The translations under genes and the position numbers were made by a program. Source: Salipiger abyssi (lineage in GTDB: Bacteria; Pseudomonadota; Alphaproteobacteria; Rhodobacterales; Rhodobacteraceae). Taken from it: a stretch of DNA of 64,000 nucleotides. The notes beneath the pieces are model-generated. The model ran no database searches and was not told the DNA's origin. It saw only the letters and a program-made list of their open reading frames with translations. Every line of letters begins with the position of its first letter. Position 1 is the first letter of the stretch. The stretch covers positions 124,001 to 188,000 of the forward strand of contig NZ_JAEKIS010000004.1 in NCBI RefSeq assembly GCF_017311415.1, in the 5' to 3' direction. This document shows, in pieces, positions 8,838 to 17,078 of the stretch.

Positions 8838-10583
8838 TCAAACCTGAATGTCGACGCCGCCCGCCTGCGGGCGCGCCGTGTGATGCTGTGTCTCGGGACT
8901 GGGATCGCCCGCGTCATCCGTGTCCGCGCCGCCGAAAGCGCCGCTGAACGGAGCGGGACGCTGTCCCTGCGTCTGGCCCTGCCCCGGGTCGCGCGTACCG
9001 AGATCGGAAAAGCTTAGCCCGCGCGTATCCACCTGATGGCCACCGTCGCGCAGCAGGTTCAGCAGCCCGTCGCGGTCGGCCCGCAGCAGCGAGAGAACCG
9101 AAGACTGCTCTGCCCGTACCGTGACCCGCAGATGTCCGTTGTCGTCCGGGGTCAGCTCGATCTCCACCTTGCCGAGACCTTCGGGTTTCAGTGCGACGCG
9201 GATCTGCCCGTCCTGACCGAGCTGCGCGCGCACCTGACCGAGGATCTGTTCGGAGCTTGGCAGCGGCGGGGCCGGGCGCGGCGGTTGTGCGGTTTCGGCG
9301 GGCGCCGGCGGCGCGGCGACGGACATCGGCAGGCTTGGGGGCGGCGCGGTCAACTGGGTCGGAAGTGTCGCCTCCACGGTGTTGGCGGCCGCGCGCAACG
9401 GCGCCGCGGTCAGCTCGAGCGGCGCCTGCGCCGGTGCAGCCGCATGCACGGAAGCCATGGCCGTCGCCGAGGCGCCGACCCGATAGGCCTTGATCGGCTC
9501 GGTGCGTCCCGCCGCAACACTCACGATGTCCTCCGCTTCGCCGAGCGAGACCGGCGTCACCGGCAGCGGGACCGCTTCGGCGTCAATTGCGGCAGGTGCC
9601 GACATTCCGCGCGGTGCGTCACGTTCCGGTTGCAGTGTGGTGACCGGTGCCGCCGGGGGTGTCGCCCCGCGGGGCGACACGGGCGCCGCTGCCCGCCTCT
9701 CAGGCGCTGCGGGGGGCACCGTAATCTCTGGACGGGCCGCCGCGCTTTGCGGGGCCGGTTCTGTCGCCAGTGTGGTCTGCGGCTGCGCTAGGGTCTCCGC
9801 GCGCACCAACGGCGTTTCGGGGACCGCTTCGGGCCCTGCCGGGGCGGACGAGCTGGGGGCAGGCAGCGGCGGCGGCGCCTGGTCGCTGGGTTTTGCCGCT
9901 TGGTCGGCCGGTCTTTTCACATCGGGCTGCGCGGCTTTGGCCGTCGCCGCCGGAATCTCCGTCGCCTCCGTCGCGGGACGTTCGATGACGCTCACGGGCG
10001 TGCTCGACCGGGCTTCGACCTCCGGAGCGACGTTGCGGGGAATGGTCCCGTTGTCGACATGTGGACGCGTCAGCGCGGTGGCCTCTGCCACAATGCGGGC
10101 CACCAGCTCGGGCAGCGCCGCGGGACGGTCTGTCTCCGCGTCGGTCACGGGCACGGCCCCGAGGAGGCCTTGCCGCAGCGCGGGCACGGCCTCGGCGAGC
10201 GCCCGCCATGGCACCGGAGCGTCCGGCTCTTCGGCCTGGGCGGCGGTGGGCTCCGGCATTGCCGCACGCAGCTCGGAGAGCCGCTCCGGCGCGGCTGCCA
10301 GGATCTGGGCAAGATCTGAAATCAGCGGCGCGACCAGCTCGGCCAGCTCGTCGTTAGTGAGATCGGGATCTGCCAGGCGCTCTTCGGCCTGCGCAAACCG
10401 CGCGGCGATTGCGGCGCTGGTCTTGTCGCTATTGGCAGGTGGCGTTGGCGCCGTTTCGTCTTCGCTGCGCAGCAAGGACAGGAGCGATGCGAAAAGGCCG
10501 CTTTGCGGCGCAGTGCCGGATGCGGCTGGCGGCAGGTCCGGACCTTGCGCCGCAGCGGTGAGCAGGGAAAACAGTTTGATCAT
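8838..10583 (-). CDS. fliK: Flagellar hook-length control protein FliK
   Basis: FliK is the exported molecular ruler that sets hook length and switches export specificity. The 581-residue protein has a long low-complexity Ala/Pro-rich centre and a conserved C-terminal Flg_hook domain (QIRVALKPEGLGKVEIELTP, then VTVRAEQSSVLSLLRADRDG). Only this C-terminal domain is conserved, as is usual for FliK. The start overlaps the stop of the upstream sigma-factor gene by 4 bp (ATGA), indicating translational coupling with that regulator. Confidence 0.92.
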   Translation of the reverse strand: MIKLFSLLTAAAQGPDLPPAASGTAPQSGLFASLLSLLRSEDETAPTPPANSDKTSAAIAARFAQAEERLADPDLTNDELAELVAPLISDLAQILAAAPERLSELRAAMPEPTAAQAEEPDAPVPWRALAEAVPALRQGLLGAVPVTDAETDRPAALPELVARIVAEATALTRPHVDNGTIPRNVAPEVEARSSTPVSVIERPATEATEIPAATAKAAQPDVKRPADQAAKPSDQAPPPLPAPSSSAPAGPEAVPETPLVRAETLAQPQTTLATEPAPQSAAARPEITVPPAAPERRAAAPVSPRGATPPAAPVTTLQPERDAPRGMSAPAAIDAEAVPLPVTPVSLGEAEDIVSVAAGRTEPIKAYRVGASATAMASVHAAAPAQAPLELTAAPLRAAANTVEATLPTQLTAPPPSLPMSVAAPPAPAETAQPPRPAPPLPSSEQILGQVRAQLGQDGQIRVALKPEGLGKVEIELTPDDNGHLRVTVRAEQSSVLSLLRADRDGLLNLLRDGGHQVDTRGLSFSDLGTRDPGQGQTQGQRPAPFSGAFGGADTDDAGDPSPETQHHTARPQAGGVDIQV

Positions 10584-11326
10584 GACAACACAGTTCTTGA
10601 AAATCCGCCGTCGATAAGATTGCGCCGCAGCCGGAGCATGGCGCGTTTTTCGAGTTGGCGGAGACGGTCCTGCGACATGCCGAGATCCGAGGCGATGGCG
10701 CAGAAGGGTTCAGGTTCGGGCTGAAGCCGGCGGCGGCGGATCACCTCGGCCTCTTCGGGGTTCAGCGGCGCGAGGGCATCCGCAAGGATCTGGTTGAGCT
10801 GCTTGTGACGGCTTTTCTGGCTGACCCATTCTTCGGGGCTCATATCGCCGGATACGAGGATGTCGCGGGGTTCGCCCGGGTCGTCGGCGCCGCTGTCGAT
10901 GGTCACTGTCGGCTGTGCGGCAAGGCGGACCAGAGCGCCCTCATCCTCGGGCAGTCGGCCCAGCTGAGCATCGAGATAGGTGCGGGCCGGAATGTCGATC
11001 ACCGCCTTGATCCGAGACAGTGCGCTCGACACGCCGTTCATCACCCACCAGGCCGCATATGTGGAAAAGCGCACCTCCTGCTGGCGGTCGAAACTGTCGG
11101 CGGCGCGTAGCAGCCCCAGCATGCCCTCGGCGGCGAGATCTTCGAGATGGGTCGGGTTGTCCGTGTAGCGCGCGGCCTGCGACCAGGCCTGCCGCGCATG
11201 CGCGCGCAGCAACAGCTCGAGCGCCTTTCGGTCGCCACGGTCCTGCCAGCCGCCGATGGCGTCGCGCTCCTGCTCGAAACTGAGCAGCGGCTCGCGCATT
11301 GCGGCCTGATACGACATCGACATCAT
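10580..11326 (-). CDS. Sigma-70 family RNA polymerase sigma factor inside the flagellar locus
   Basis: The protein is a short sigma factor of 248 residues with region 2 (HLEDLAAEGMLGLLRAADSF, then VRFSTYAAWWVMNGVSSAL) and region 4 (LGMSQDRLRQLEKRAMLRLR, a helix-turn-helix). Region 2.3/2.4 resembles RpoH or FliA-type group 3 factors; the RpoH-specific box is not evident. It shares an ATGA overlap with fliK, so it probably acts in flagellar gene expression. Several in-frame Met codons exist (11371, 11326, 11323, 11317, 11299). I chose 11326 because an AAGGATGGG stretch lies upstream, though its spacing is long. Calling it FliA would go beyond the evidence. Confidence 0.82.
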   Translation of the reverse strand: MMSMSYQAAMREPLLSFEQERDAIGGWQDRGDRKALELLLRAHARQAWSQAARYTDNPTHLEDLAAEGMLGLLRAADSFDRQQEVRFSTYAAWWVMNGVSSALSRIKAVIDIPARTYLDAQLGRLPEDEGALVRLAAQPTVTIDSGADDPGEPRDILVSGDMSPEEWVSQKSRHKQLNQILADALAPLNPEEAEVIRRRRLQPEPEPFCAIASDLGMSQDRLRQLEKRAMLRLRRNLIDGGFSRTVLS

Positions 11327-11401
11327 GAAGAAACGCTTGCCCCATCCTTGCGTGCAAGAACAGGTAAACATAATTCTTCATGTGCCGGAAGAATTTAATG
11401 A

Positions 11402-11416
11402 TTTACTGAAGGTTAA
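11402..11416. promoter_or_regulatory. Weak CtrA-like box upstream of the sigma-factor gene
   Basis: The plus strand reads TTTA-CTGAAGG-TTAA, a one-mismatch match to TTAA-N7-TTAA. It lies about 76-90 bp upstream of the chosen sigma-factor start and overlaps the last codons of the upstream gene, so coding constraint could explain it. It counts only as support for the other boxes. Confidence 0.3.
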
Positions 11417-12170
11417 AGCGTGTCGGCAGGCCGGTTTGCAGCGGGATCGGCATGCGCTCCGGAGCGCCGAGCGTCACGCGCAGGACGATCTCCATGCGCT
11501 CGGCCCATTCCTCGAGATCAAGTGGTTCGTCGGAGACGCAAAGCAAATCGCCGTCGATCATCTGTGGATCTGGCGCGGAAAACCCCGGGTCGAGATCGCG
11601 CAGATATCGCGTCAGCTGCGGCTGCCAGAGGAAATCCGGCCGCGTGAAGAGATTGGGGTCGGGCAGCAGTGGGCGCTGATCGGCCAGCCAGTAACGGTGC
11701 AGGCTCTGGCCGAGGCCCTGGCAGAAGCGGCGTAGATCGAGCGCGCGGCCCTTGACGCGCAATGCGGTAACCCGCCGCGCGGCGGCGTGGGCCATGACAT
11801 AGAGGGCATCGGTTTCCCGTTCCATCGGCACGCTGGCCAGGCTGAGCATGAGCTGAAGGCTCTCGCCCACTGCGGCGCCCAGCAGCCGGGACAGATCCGT
11901 CTCATCACGCGGCAGGAACAGCACCAGCGTGCCGTAGGGCAGATCCAGCGGCAGCTCTTCGACGAGCACGTCGCCGAGCGGCAGTGCCGGCGCCAGTTCG
12001 AGCCCGTCGGACATGGCCAAGGCACGGTTGCAGGCGCCACCTGCGACCAGCGCGACCGACCGGACCGGCAGGATCTGTGTGAACAGCGTGTCGAAGCCGT
12101 CATAGATCTCCGGTTCCGGCAGAGTCACATCGTCCTGCCAGATCAGATCAAGCACCTTTCCCCTGCGCAT
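11403..12170 (-). CDS. Hypothetical protein in the flagellar locus
   Basis: I do not recognise this 255-residue protein. It has no signal peptide or membrane span, is rich in Leu and acidic residues, and ends FNLQ. It lies upstream of the sigma factor-fliK-flgD block on the same strand and downstream of motB, so it is probably a cytoplasmic motility or regulatory accessory. It is a real gene rather than a shadow: the frame is long, codon use matches neighbours, and the ribosome-binding region CAGGGGAAAGG... is close to the ATG when read on the minus strand around 12160-12180. Confidence 0.7.
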   Translation of the reverse strand: MRRGKVLDLIWQDDVTLPEPEIYDGFDTLFTQILPVRSVALVAGGACNRALAMSDGLELAPALPLGDVLVEELPLDLPYGTLVLFLPRDETDLSRLLGAAVGESLQLMLSLASVPMERETDALYVMAHAAARRVTALRVKGRALDLRRFCQGLGQSLHRYWLADQRPLLPDPNLFTRPDFLWQPQLTRYLRDLDPGFSAPDPQMIDGDLLCVSDEPLDLEEWAERMEIVLRVTLGAPERMPIPLQTGLPTRFNLQ

Positions 12171-12599
12171 CGTTGCCCCGTCCCAAGTGTTTTTTTGTCC
12201 CTGGGATCACCGTATTTCTCGGTTAAACCTGCTGAAACCCACCAAATGTAAAGCAGCACACTAAATCTAGCGAAGCACAGCCATCACATCACTATATAGG
12301 TGGCATCAGGCGGTTTTTCTAAGGTGTTGTTTTTGCCGGTGTTTATCACGAGAGCGGCGGAAGCCCGCCGGCGCCAAGTCTTAGTAACACCCTCTGTATT
12401 TTCTTAACACAACTGAAAAAACTTGTGGATATATGGCGCAATCAAGGACTCAGGGCACCAAATATGGCGAAATACGCGACGGTTTCCCCAAGCCTCAGAG
12501 GTCCATACGGCAGGAATGCGCTGGCCCTACACGGAGTTTTGCGGAATCGTCGGAGCGAGTCGCAAAAAACCGCCGGGCTGCAAAGGCAGGGACTTTGGC
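12171..12599. other. 429-bp intergenic region between motB and the hypothetical gene
   Basis: This is the longest gap in the flagellar locus and is AT-rich for the window, especially 12230-12430. It should hold the minus-strand promoter for the hypothetical gene, sigma factor, fliK and flgD. I see single TTAA half-sites (near 12223 and 12405) but no paired CtrA box. A short GC stem, GGCGG-aagc-CCGCC, lies near 12355. Open frames over 12423-12775 lack ribosome-binding sites or recognisable domains and are not called. Confidence 0.5.
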
Positions 12600-13583
12600 C
12601 TATTGTGCCGGCCGGGCGCTTTCGGGGTAGCGCACCGTGACGCTGATCCGGCGGTTCTCCGGCGCGTCCGGCTGCGCCGGATCCAGCGGCGCCGTGTCTG
12701 CCAGGCCGGAAATCCCCGTGATCCGTGAGGCACTGACGCCGTTTTCCACCAGCACGCGACGGGTCGCGTTGGCACGGTCGGCGGACAGCTCCCAGTTGGA
12801 GTAGGTGCCCGCCCCGGAATAGGGCACGGAATCGGTGTGGCCGGAAATGGTCAGGTCGTTCGGCAGCTCGACCACCGCGTCGGCGATGATCCGCAGCAGA
12901 TCGCGCGTCTTGTCCACAATTCGGGCGCTGCCGGTCGCGAACATCGAGCTTCCGGTCTTGTCGACGATCTGAATCTCCAGCCCGTCCTGGGTCCGGTCGA
13001 AGCGCAGATGCTCCGACAGGTTCTGAAGCTCGGGTGTCGAGATCACCTGTGCGGTAATCTGCTCCTCCAATCGGTCTTGTGCGGCATCCCAGTCTTGCTG
13101 GGCGCGCTCCGCTTCGGCAGCGGCCTGGGCGGCCTCGATCCCGTCTGGACCGGTCTCGTTGATGGTGGCGACCTCGCGTTCGCCCTCCGGGCGGGTGTCG
13201 TACTCGACCACGACATTCGGGGCGCTGTCGCGCAGACGGCTGTCAAACACCGCAAGCGGGTTCTCTTGACCGAAGCTGGGCAGCTGCACCGGCGTGGCCG
13301 GGCCGTCTGTGCCGCTCATCACGCCATCTTCGGCAAGCACGGTGCCATCGAGCAGCCCCTCGCCACGCCCGCCGCTTTCCGACAGGCTGGGTGTAAAGTA
13401 GTCGGCCAGTCCGCGCAGTTTCTCTTCATCCGATGCCGCGAGAATCCAAAGCAGCAGAAAGAAGGCCATCATCGCGGTCATGAAGTCGGCATAGGCCACC
13501 TTCCAGGCGCCGCCATGGTGGCCGTGCCCGCCGTCTTCCTCGATGCGCTTGATGATGATCGCTTGTTCGTTGTTCCCGGCCAT
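12600..13583 (-). CDS. motB: Flagellar stator protein MotB
   Basis: MotB anchors the proton-driven stator to peptidoglycan. The 327-residue protein has the N-terminal cytoplasmic tail, one span containing the proton-carrying Asp (AYADFMTAMMAFFLLLWILA, Asp33 in ADFMTAMMAF), and a C-terminal OmpA-like domain (NDLTISGHTDSVPYSGAG, then NWELSADRANATRRVLVENG). motA is about 6 kb away on the other strand, so stator genes are split. It follows a MucR-type gene by 15 bp and may be cotranscribed with it. Confidence 0.96.
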   Translation of the reverse strand: MAGNNEQAIIIKRIEEDGGHGHHGGAWKVAYADFMTAMMAFFLLLWILAASDEEKLRGLADYFTPSLSESGGRGEGLLDGTVLAEDGVMSGTDGPATPVQLPSFGQENPLAVFDSRLRDSAPNVVVEYDTRPEGEREVATINETGPDGIEAAQAAAEAERAQQDWDAAQDRLEEQITAQVISTPELQNLSEHLRFDRTQDGLEIQIVDKTGSSMFATGSARIVDKTRDLLRIIADAVVELPNDLTISGHTDSVPYSGAGTYSNWELSADRANATRRVLVENGVSASRITGISGLADTAPLDPAQPDAPENRRISVTVRYPESARPAQ

Positions 13584-13598
13584 GGGTCAGCGGCGCGC

Positions 13599-14015
13599 CT
13601 ATCCTGTGACGACCGAACGGTCGTATTTGCCCAGGCCCGCCTCTTTGGCGTGGCCAGCCTTCTTTCGCGAATAGCTGGGGGCGACCAGCGGCATATCCTC
13701 GGGCAGGCCAAAGGCGGCGCGATACTCCGCCTCGGTCAGGCCGTGTTCTGCTCCGAGATGCCGCTTGAGCATCTTGAAACCGCGCCCGCAGCACAGGCAG
13801 TAGACCTTGTCCTCTGTCACAGCCTGCTCGATGGGAAGCGCCGGCTGCATCTGCGGTTCGGACCGGGTTACCGGAAGCGGGGCCGGCTCCTCGGTCATTT
13901 CGCCGTTCAGGCGGCGGTAAAGCGCCACGATCTCGTCGGGGGTCACATCCGGGCGCGAGGCATAGGCCGCGACAATGCGGCTGACCGTTTCCTGCTTCAC
14001 ATCCTGTTCGCTCAT
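13599..14015 (-). CDS. MucR/Ros-family zinc-finger transcriptional regulator
   Basis: The MucR/Ros family are H-NS-like alphaproteobacterial regulators of motility, exopolysaccharide and symbiosis or virulence genes. The 138-residue protein (from MSEQDVKQET) has the prokaryotic C2H2 finger: Cys73-x2-Cys76, His86 and His91 in YCLCCGRGFKMLKRHLGAEH, followed by LTEAEYRAAFGLPEDMPLVA and a C-terminal basic tail. The longer frame to 14102 is unlikely because the MSEQ start fits the family N-terminus. It is immediately upstream of motB, on the same strand. Confidence 0.9.
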   Translation of the reverse strand: MSEQDVKQETVSRIVAAYASRPDVTPDEIVALYRRLNGEMTEEPAPLPVTRSEPQMQPALPIEQAVTEDKVYCLCCGRGFKMLKRHLGAEHGLTEAEYRAAFGLPEDMPLVAPSYSRKKAGHAKEAGLGKYDRSVVTG

Positions 14016-14156
14016 TCTGCGTCCCTGCCGTTTGCCCTGCGAAAGCGCTTGCCCATCCGGATCGGTTGGTTTTGCCCGTCGTTGTCTTTGGTCCGGTCGC
14101 ACCGTTTGCGATCTGCTTGTCTCTGATCGTAGCGGAAACCGGGCTCTTAAGGAATA

Positions 14157-14420
14157 CTATCCTTGAAACTTCATGGATCGGGCGGCTTTTCGCCGCTCTG
14201 CATAGGCCTGCGAGACCATGGGATAGTCCTCCGGCAGGCCCCATTTCTTGCGGTATTCTTCCGGGCTCATGCCGAATGTCTCGCGAATATGGCGCCGCAA
14301 CAGAGGCATGCGCTGCCCCGTCTCTTGGCAGGTCAAATATTGATCGCCCGGCACAGATGCCGTGTCCGGAATGGCCCGGCGGGCCAGCCGTCCGAGAAGG
14401 CGATGCAGGAGGGTCCTCAT
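14157..14420 (-). CDS. Small MucR/Ros-like regulator with degenerate zinc finger
   Basis: This 87-residue protein retains the MucR core (LLRRHIRETFGMSPEEYRKK, then WGLPEDYPMVSQAYAERRKA), but the finger is broken. Cys31 and His44 are kept, while the second Cys is Thr34 and the last His is Phe49. Some rhizobial MucR homologues are known to fold without zinc, so it may still bind DNA. It lacks the N-terminal oligomerisation region length of its neighbour. It lies 141 bp upstream of the intact paralogue, both on the minus strand. Confidence 0.82.
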   Translation of the reverse strand: MRTLLHRLLGRLARRAIPDTASVPGDQYLTCQETGQRMPLLRRHIRETFGMSPEEYRKKWGLPEDYPMVSQAYAERRKAARSMKFQG

Positions 14421-14481
14421 CTGGCAGACCTCTTCTTGTTGTTCTTTTTCATATCATCGGCCAGTAAATACGATCCCAAGG

Positions 14482-14496
14482 TTAATCCTTGTTGAA
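14482..14496. promoter_or_regulatory. CtrA-like box between the small MucR-like gene and the winged-helix regulator
   Basis: The plus strand reads TTAA-TCCTTGT-TGAA, with one mismatch to TTAA-N7-TTAA. It lies 60 bp upstream of the winged-helix regulator ATG and 62 bp upstream of the divergent MucR-like ATG, so it could serve either gene. Confidence 0.4.
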
Positions 14497-14555
14497 AACA
14501 TCAAAAAAAATTCGCACAAACCTTGACGTTTTGAACAGGGCCGCAGGTGAGTAGC

Positions 14556-15227
14556 ATGGCGACGGCACAACGGGCCTCTTTCGCGGTGGTGGTCGAGCGC
14601 GACACGGCGCGACGCAATGCCTGGGCGGCGCTGCTGCGCAAAGCCGGCTTGCGGCGCGTGCTGCGCCGCGCCCGTCCCGGCGAGATGCCGGATCTCATCG
14701 CCGAGGGCACGCCGCTGACCGCGATGATCGTCGGGCTCTCCGCCCATATGCCGCGCGACGACGATATGCTGGCGCTGATCGCCAGCGCCCGCCGCCATGC
14801 GCCGGAGGCGGTCATTCTTGCGGTCGATCACGGCAATCGACCGCGCGGTGCGGCGGAGGCCTTTGCTGCCGGCGCCGATGACGCTCTGCGCGCCGATGCC
14901 GATCCCAGCGAGTTGCAGGCGCGGCTGGCAGTGAGGTTGAACAGCGCGGCGCATGTCGCTCAGCGCGCGGCGCGCCTGGTGCGGTTGGGGCTGACACCGA
15001 TCGAAGAGCGCATCTTTGCCTATCTCAACACCCACCGGGGCGAGATCGTCGACCGCCCGACGCTGGCCCGGGTTCTGGGCGAGGACGACTGGAGCTATGG
15101 CGACCGGCGGTTCGACGTGCATATCGTGCGGATCAGGCAGAAGCTCGAGCTGCATTTCGGCGATGCGCTCAGGGTTCGGACGATCCGCGCGCAGGGCTAT
15201 GTCCTGGAGGGCGAGGCGCGGATTTAG
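14556..15227 (+). CDS. OmpR-type winged-helix regulator with a degenerate receiver domain
   Basis: The N-terminal half (residues 8-125) has the length and pattern of a response-regulator receiver. However, the phospho-acceptor region reads AMIVGLSAHMP with no Asp, and the first acidic pair is Glu14-Arg15. The C-terminal half (about 140-223) is an OmpR/PhoB winged helix (LTPIEERIFAYLNTHRGEIV, then RFDVHIVRIRQKLELHFG and VRTIRAQGYVL). It probably binds DNA without phosphorylation control. Start chosen at ATG 14556 because AGGTGAG lies just upstream; a GTG at 14547 is the alternative. Roseobacters are reported to have winged-helix flagellar regulators, so a motility role is likely but inferred. 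Confidence 0.85.
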   Translation: MATAQRASFAVVVERDTARRNAWAALLRKAGLRRVLRRARPGEMPDLIAEGTPLTAMIVGLSAHMPRDDDMLALIASARRHAPEAVILAVDHGNRPRGAAEAFAAGADDALRADADPSELQARLAVRLNSAAHVAQRAARLVRLGLTPIEERIFAYLNTHRGEIVDRPTLARVLGEDDWSYGDRRFDVHIVRIRQKLELHFGDALRVRTIRAQGYVLEGEARI

Positions 15228-17078
15228 CTAATCCGCCCAACGCGCGCCAAGGGTGGCCAGCGGATCCGACCAGTCTCCCGCCTGACGCTGGCGATGCAGG
15301 TGCAGCACGCCATACCAAGGATCTTGTTCGCCCTCTCCGCCCCAGTACCACATGCATTCCGATCCGGCAGGCAGCAGCAGATGCGCATCCGGATGGCCGA
15401 GCGCGCCCGCCATATGTGCGGTGGTGTTGTCGATGGTGATCACATGATCCAGCGCAGCGAGTTGCGCCGCGAACCCTGCAAGATCGCGCATTTGGTCGAT
15501 GCCGGGATCGCGATAGAAGGTCAGATCGGGGCGCACGGCCTGCGCGGCGGCGATCTCGTCCCGGGTGTCGCCATATTGCAGATCGACGACAAAGGCGCCC
15601 GTGGGCAGCGCTGCAACGATTTCGGTCGGCGGCAGAGAGCGCAGGGCGCCGATCAGTGAACGGCTGGCCCAGGAAAGTCCGAAGATCGGACGCCCGTCGG
15701 CCAAAGTCTCATACCGCGCGCGGAGCTTCTGCACCGCGCTGGCCTCCGGCGCCAGATAGGGCCCGCGCCGGGCCTCGGGCGCGCTATCAGACAGGTATCG
15801 CGTCAGATCGCCGAGAAACACCATTTCCTGCGGCGCGACCGGCGGGGTGACGTCGCTCAGATCGGGCTGAGAAATGTGCCGCAGGCCCAACCCGTTGTCG
15901 CGCAGCAGCGCCCCATGCCTCGGATCGCCGACAAAGATCAGCTCGGCACCGTCCTTGAGAGGCGCGATGCGCAGCAGCGACAGCAATGCGATCTGGTCAC
16001 CGATCCCCTGTTCGGCCATGACAAAAAGCCGATCCTGTGCGCCCAGATTTTCGGGCGCGGCATTTTCCACGGGCAGCTTGCGGCGCTGCGCTTCGGGCGG
16101 GCGTTTCGCGTAATGCGGCGCGCCCTCGGCATAGCGCCCGTCGCGATAGCAGAAGACCCCATAGGCCTTGCGGATACGCGGCTGCTCGCCGGCGATATGC
16201 ATCGCCTCCTGATACGCGGTTTCTGCGCCTTCCATGTCGCCGCGATCCTGCAAGACATTCGCCACCATGCCGCGCGCCTGCGCGAACCCCTCGGGCGTGG
16301 CGAACTCGAAGCTCTCGGCGAAATCCAGCGCCTCGTCTCCCTTGCGCTGAAGCCGCAGCGCGGTGAGCAGTATCAGCGCAAGCTGGTCGCGGTCTTGCAG
16401 GTCGTCCAGAAGGTCGCGCGCGCGCATCTCGGCTTCGGCGATCTGCTGGGTGTAGAGCAGCGCCTGCGCCTGCGCGATCTGATGCGCCTCGGGCGCCGGA
16501 TCGAGCACATAGGCGCGCTCGAAACAGGCCGCCGCGCGCTTGGTCTCGTCGACCTCCTGTAGCGACAGGCCCAGCTTGTAGGCGAGATCGGCGCTGTCGA
16601 GCTTTTGCGCCAGCGGCTCCAGCAGTTTCGCCGCGTGCAGGCGCCGGCCCAGCCGCCCGGTCAGATCGAGATAGAGCAGCAGCATGGGCACATCCCTGCT
16701 GCCCGCCTCTATCGCCCGCTCCATAACCGCCACCGCAGGCTCGACCTCGGCACAAAGCACATGCGCCTTGCCCAGCCCGGCCAGTGCTCTTGCCCCGCGC
16801 GGGGCACACTCGACGGCCTGAGAGAAGAACGCCTTCGCGGTCTCGCCCTCGCGCTGGGTCAGCGCCGCACTGCCGAGCAGGATCCAGCCATGCGGGTTTT
16901 TCGGATGGCGCTGGGTGACCGGATGCGCCAGCCGCAGGGCGCCGCCCAGATCGCCCTTCTGCATGGTCAGATAGGCGTTGTGAATCGCCAGCGCGTCGTC
17001 GCCCTTGAGCCCGTATAGTTTCGAGGCCTTGGCGATGGCGGCGCGTTTTTCCTTGCGGGAAAGGGTCTGCGTGGTCAT
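15228..17078 (-). CDS. TPR protein with glycosyltransferase-like C-terminal domain
   Basis: The 616-residue protein starts MTTQTLSRKEKRAAIAKASK. Residues about 30-330 are TPR-like helical repeats (PHGWILLGSAALTQREGETA, YKLGLSLQEVDETKRAAACF). The C-terminal 270 residues resemble the glycosyltransferase region found behind TPRs in many proteobacterial proteins (GAQDRLFVMAEQGIGDQIAL, then DHVITIDNTTAHMAGALG), a nucleotide-sugar-binding GT9/GT41-like fold. The ATG overlaps the stop of the upstream GT2-FkbM gene (ATGA). It could glycosylate flagellin or another surface protein; the target is inferred from location only. Confidence 0.8.
   Translation of the reverse strand: MTTQTLSRKEKRAAIAKASKLYGLKGDDALAIHNAYLTMQKGDLGGALRLAHPVTQRHPKNPHGWILLGSAALTQREGETAKAFFSQAVECAPRGARALAGLGKAHVLCAEVEPAVAVMERAIEAGSRDVPMLLLYLDLTGRLGRRLHAAKLLEPLAQKLDSADLAYKLGLSLQEVDETKRAAACFERAYVLDPAPEAHQIAQAQALLYTQQIAEAEMRARDLLDDLQDRDQLALILLTALRLQRKGDEALDFAESFEFATPEGFAQARGMVANVLQDRGDMEGAETAYQEAMHIAGEQPRIRKAYGVFCYRDGRYAEGAPHYAKRPPEAQRRKLPVENAAPENLGAQDRLFVMAEQGIGDQIALLSLLRIAPLKDGAELIFVGDPRHGALLRDNGLGLRHISQPDLSDVTPPVAPQEMVFLGDLTRYLSDSAPEARRGPYLAPEASAVQKLRARYETLADGRPIFGLSWASRSLIGALRSLPPTEIVAALPTGAFVVDLQYGDTRDEIAAAQAVRPDLTFYRDPGIDQMRDLAGFAAQLAALDHVITIDNTTAHMAGALGHPDAHLLLPAGSECMWYWGGEGEQDPWYGVLHLHRQRQAGDWSDPLATLGARWAD

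Noticed and set aside
12345-12370. Terminator from the GGCGG/CCGCC stem downstream of motB
   Set aside because: The stem is only 5 bp and is not followed by a T-run in either direction.
12423-12775. Open frames in the 429-bp gap below motB
   Set aside because: No ribosome-binding site, no domain, and part of each frame overlaps motB antisense.
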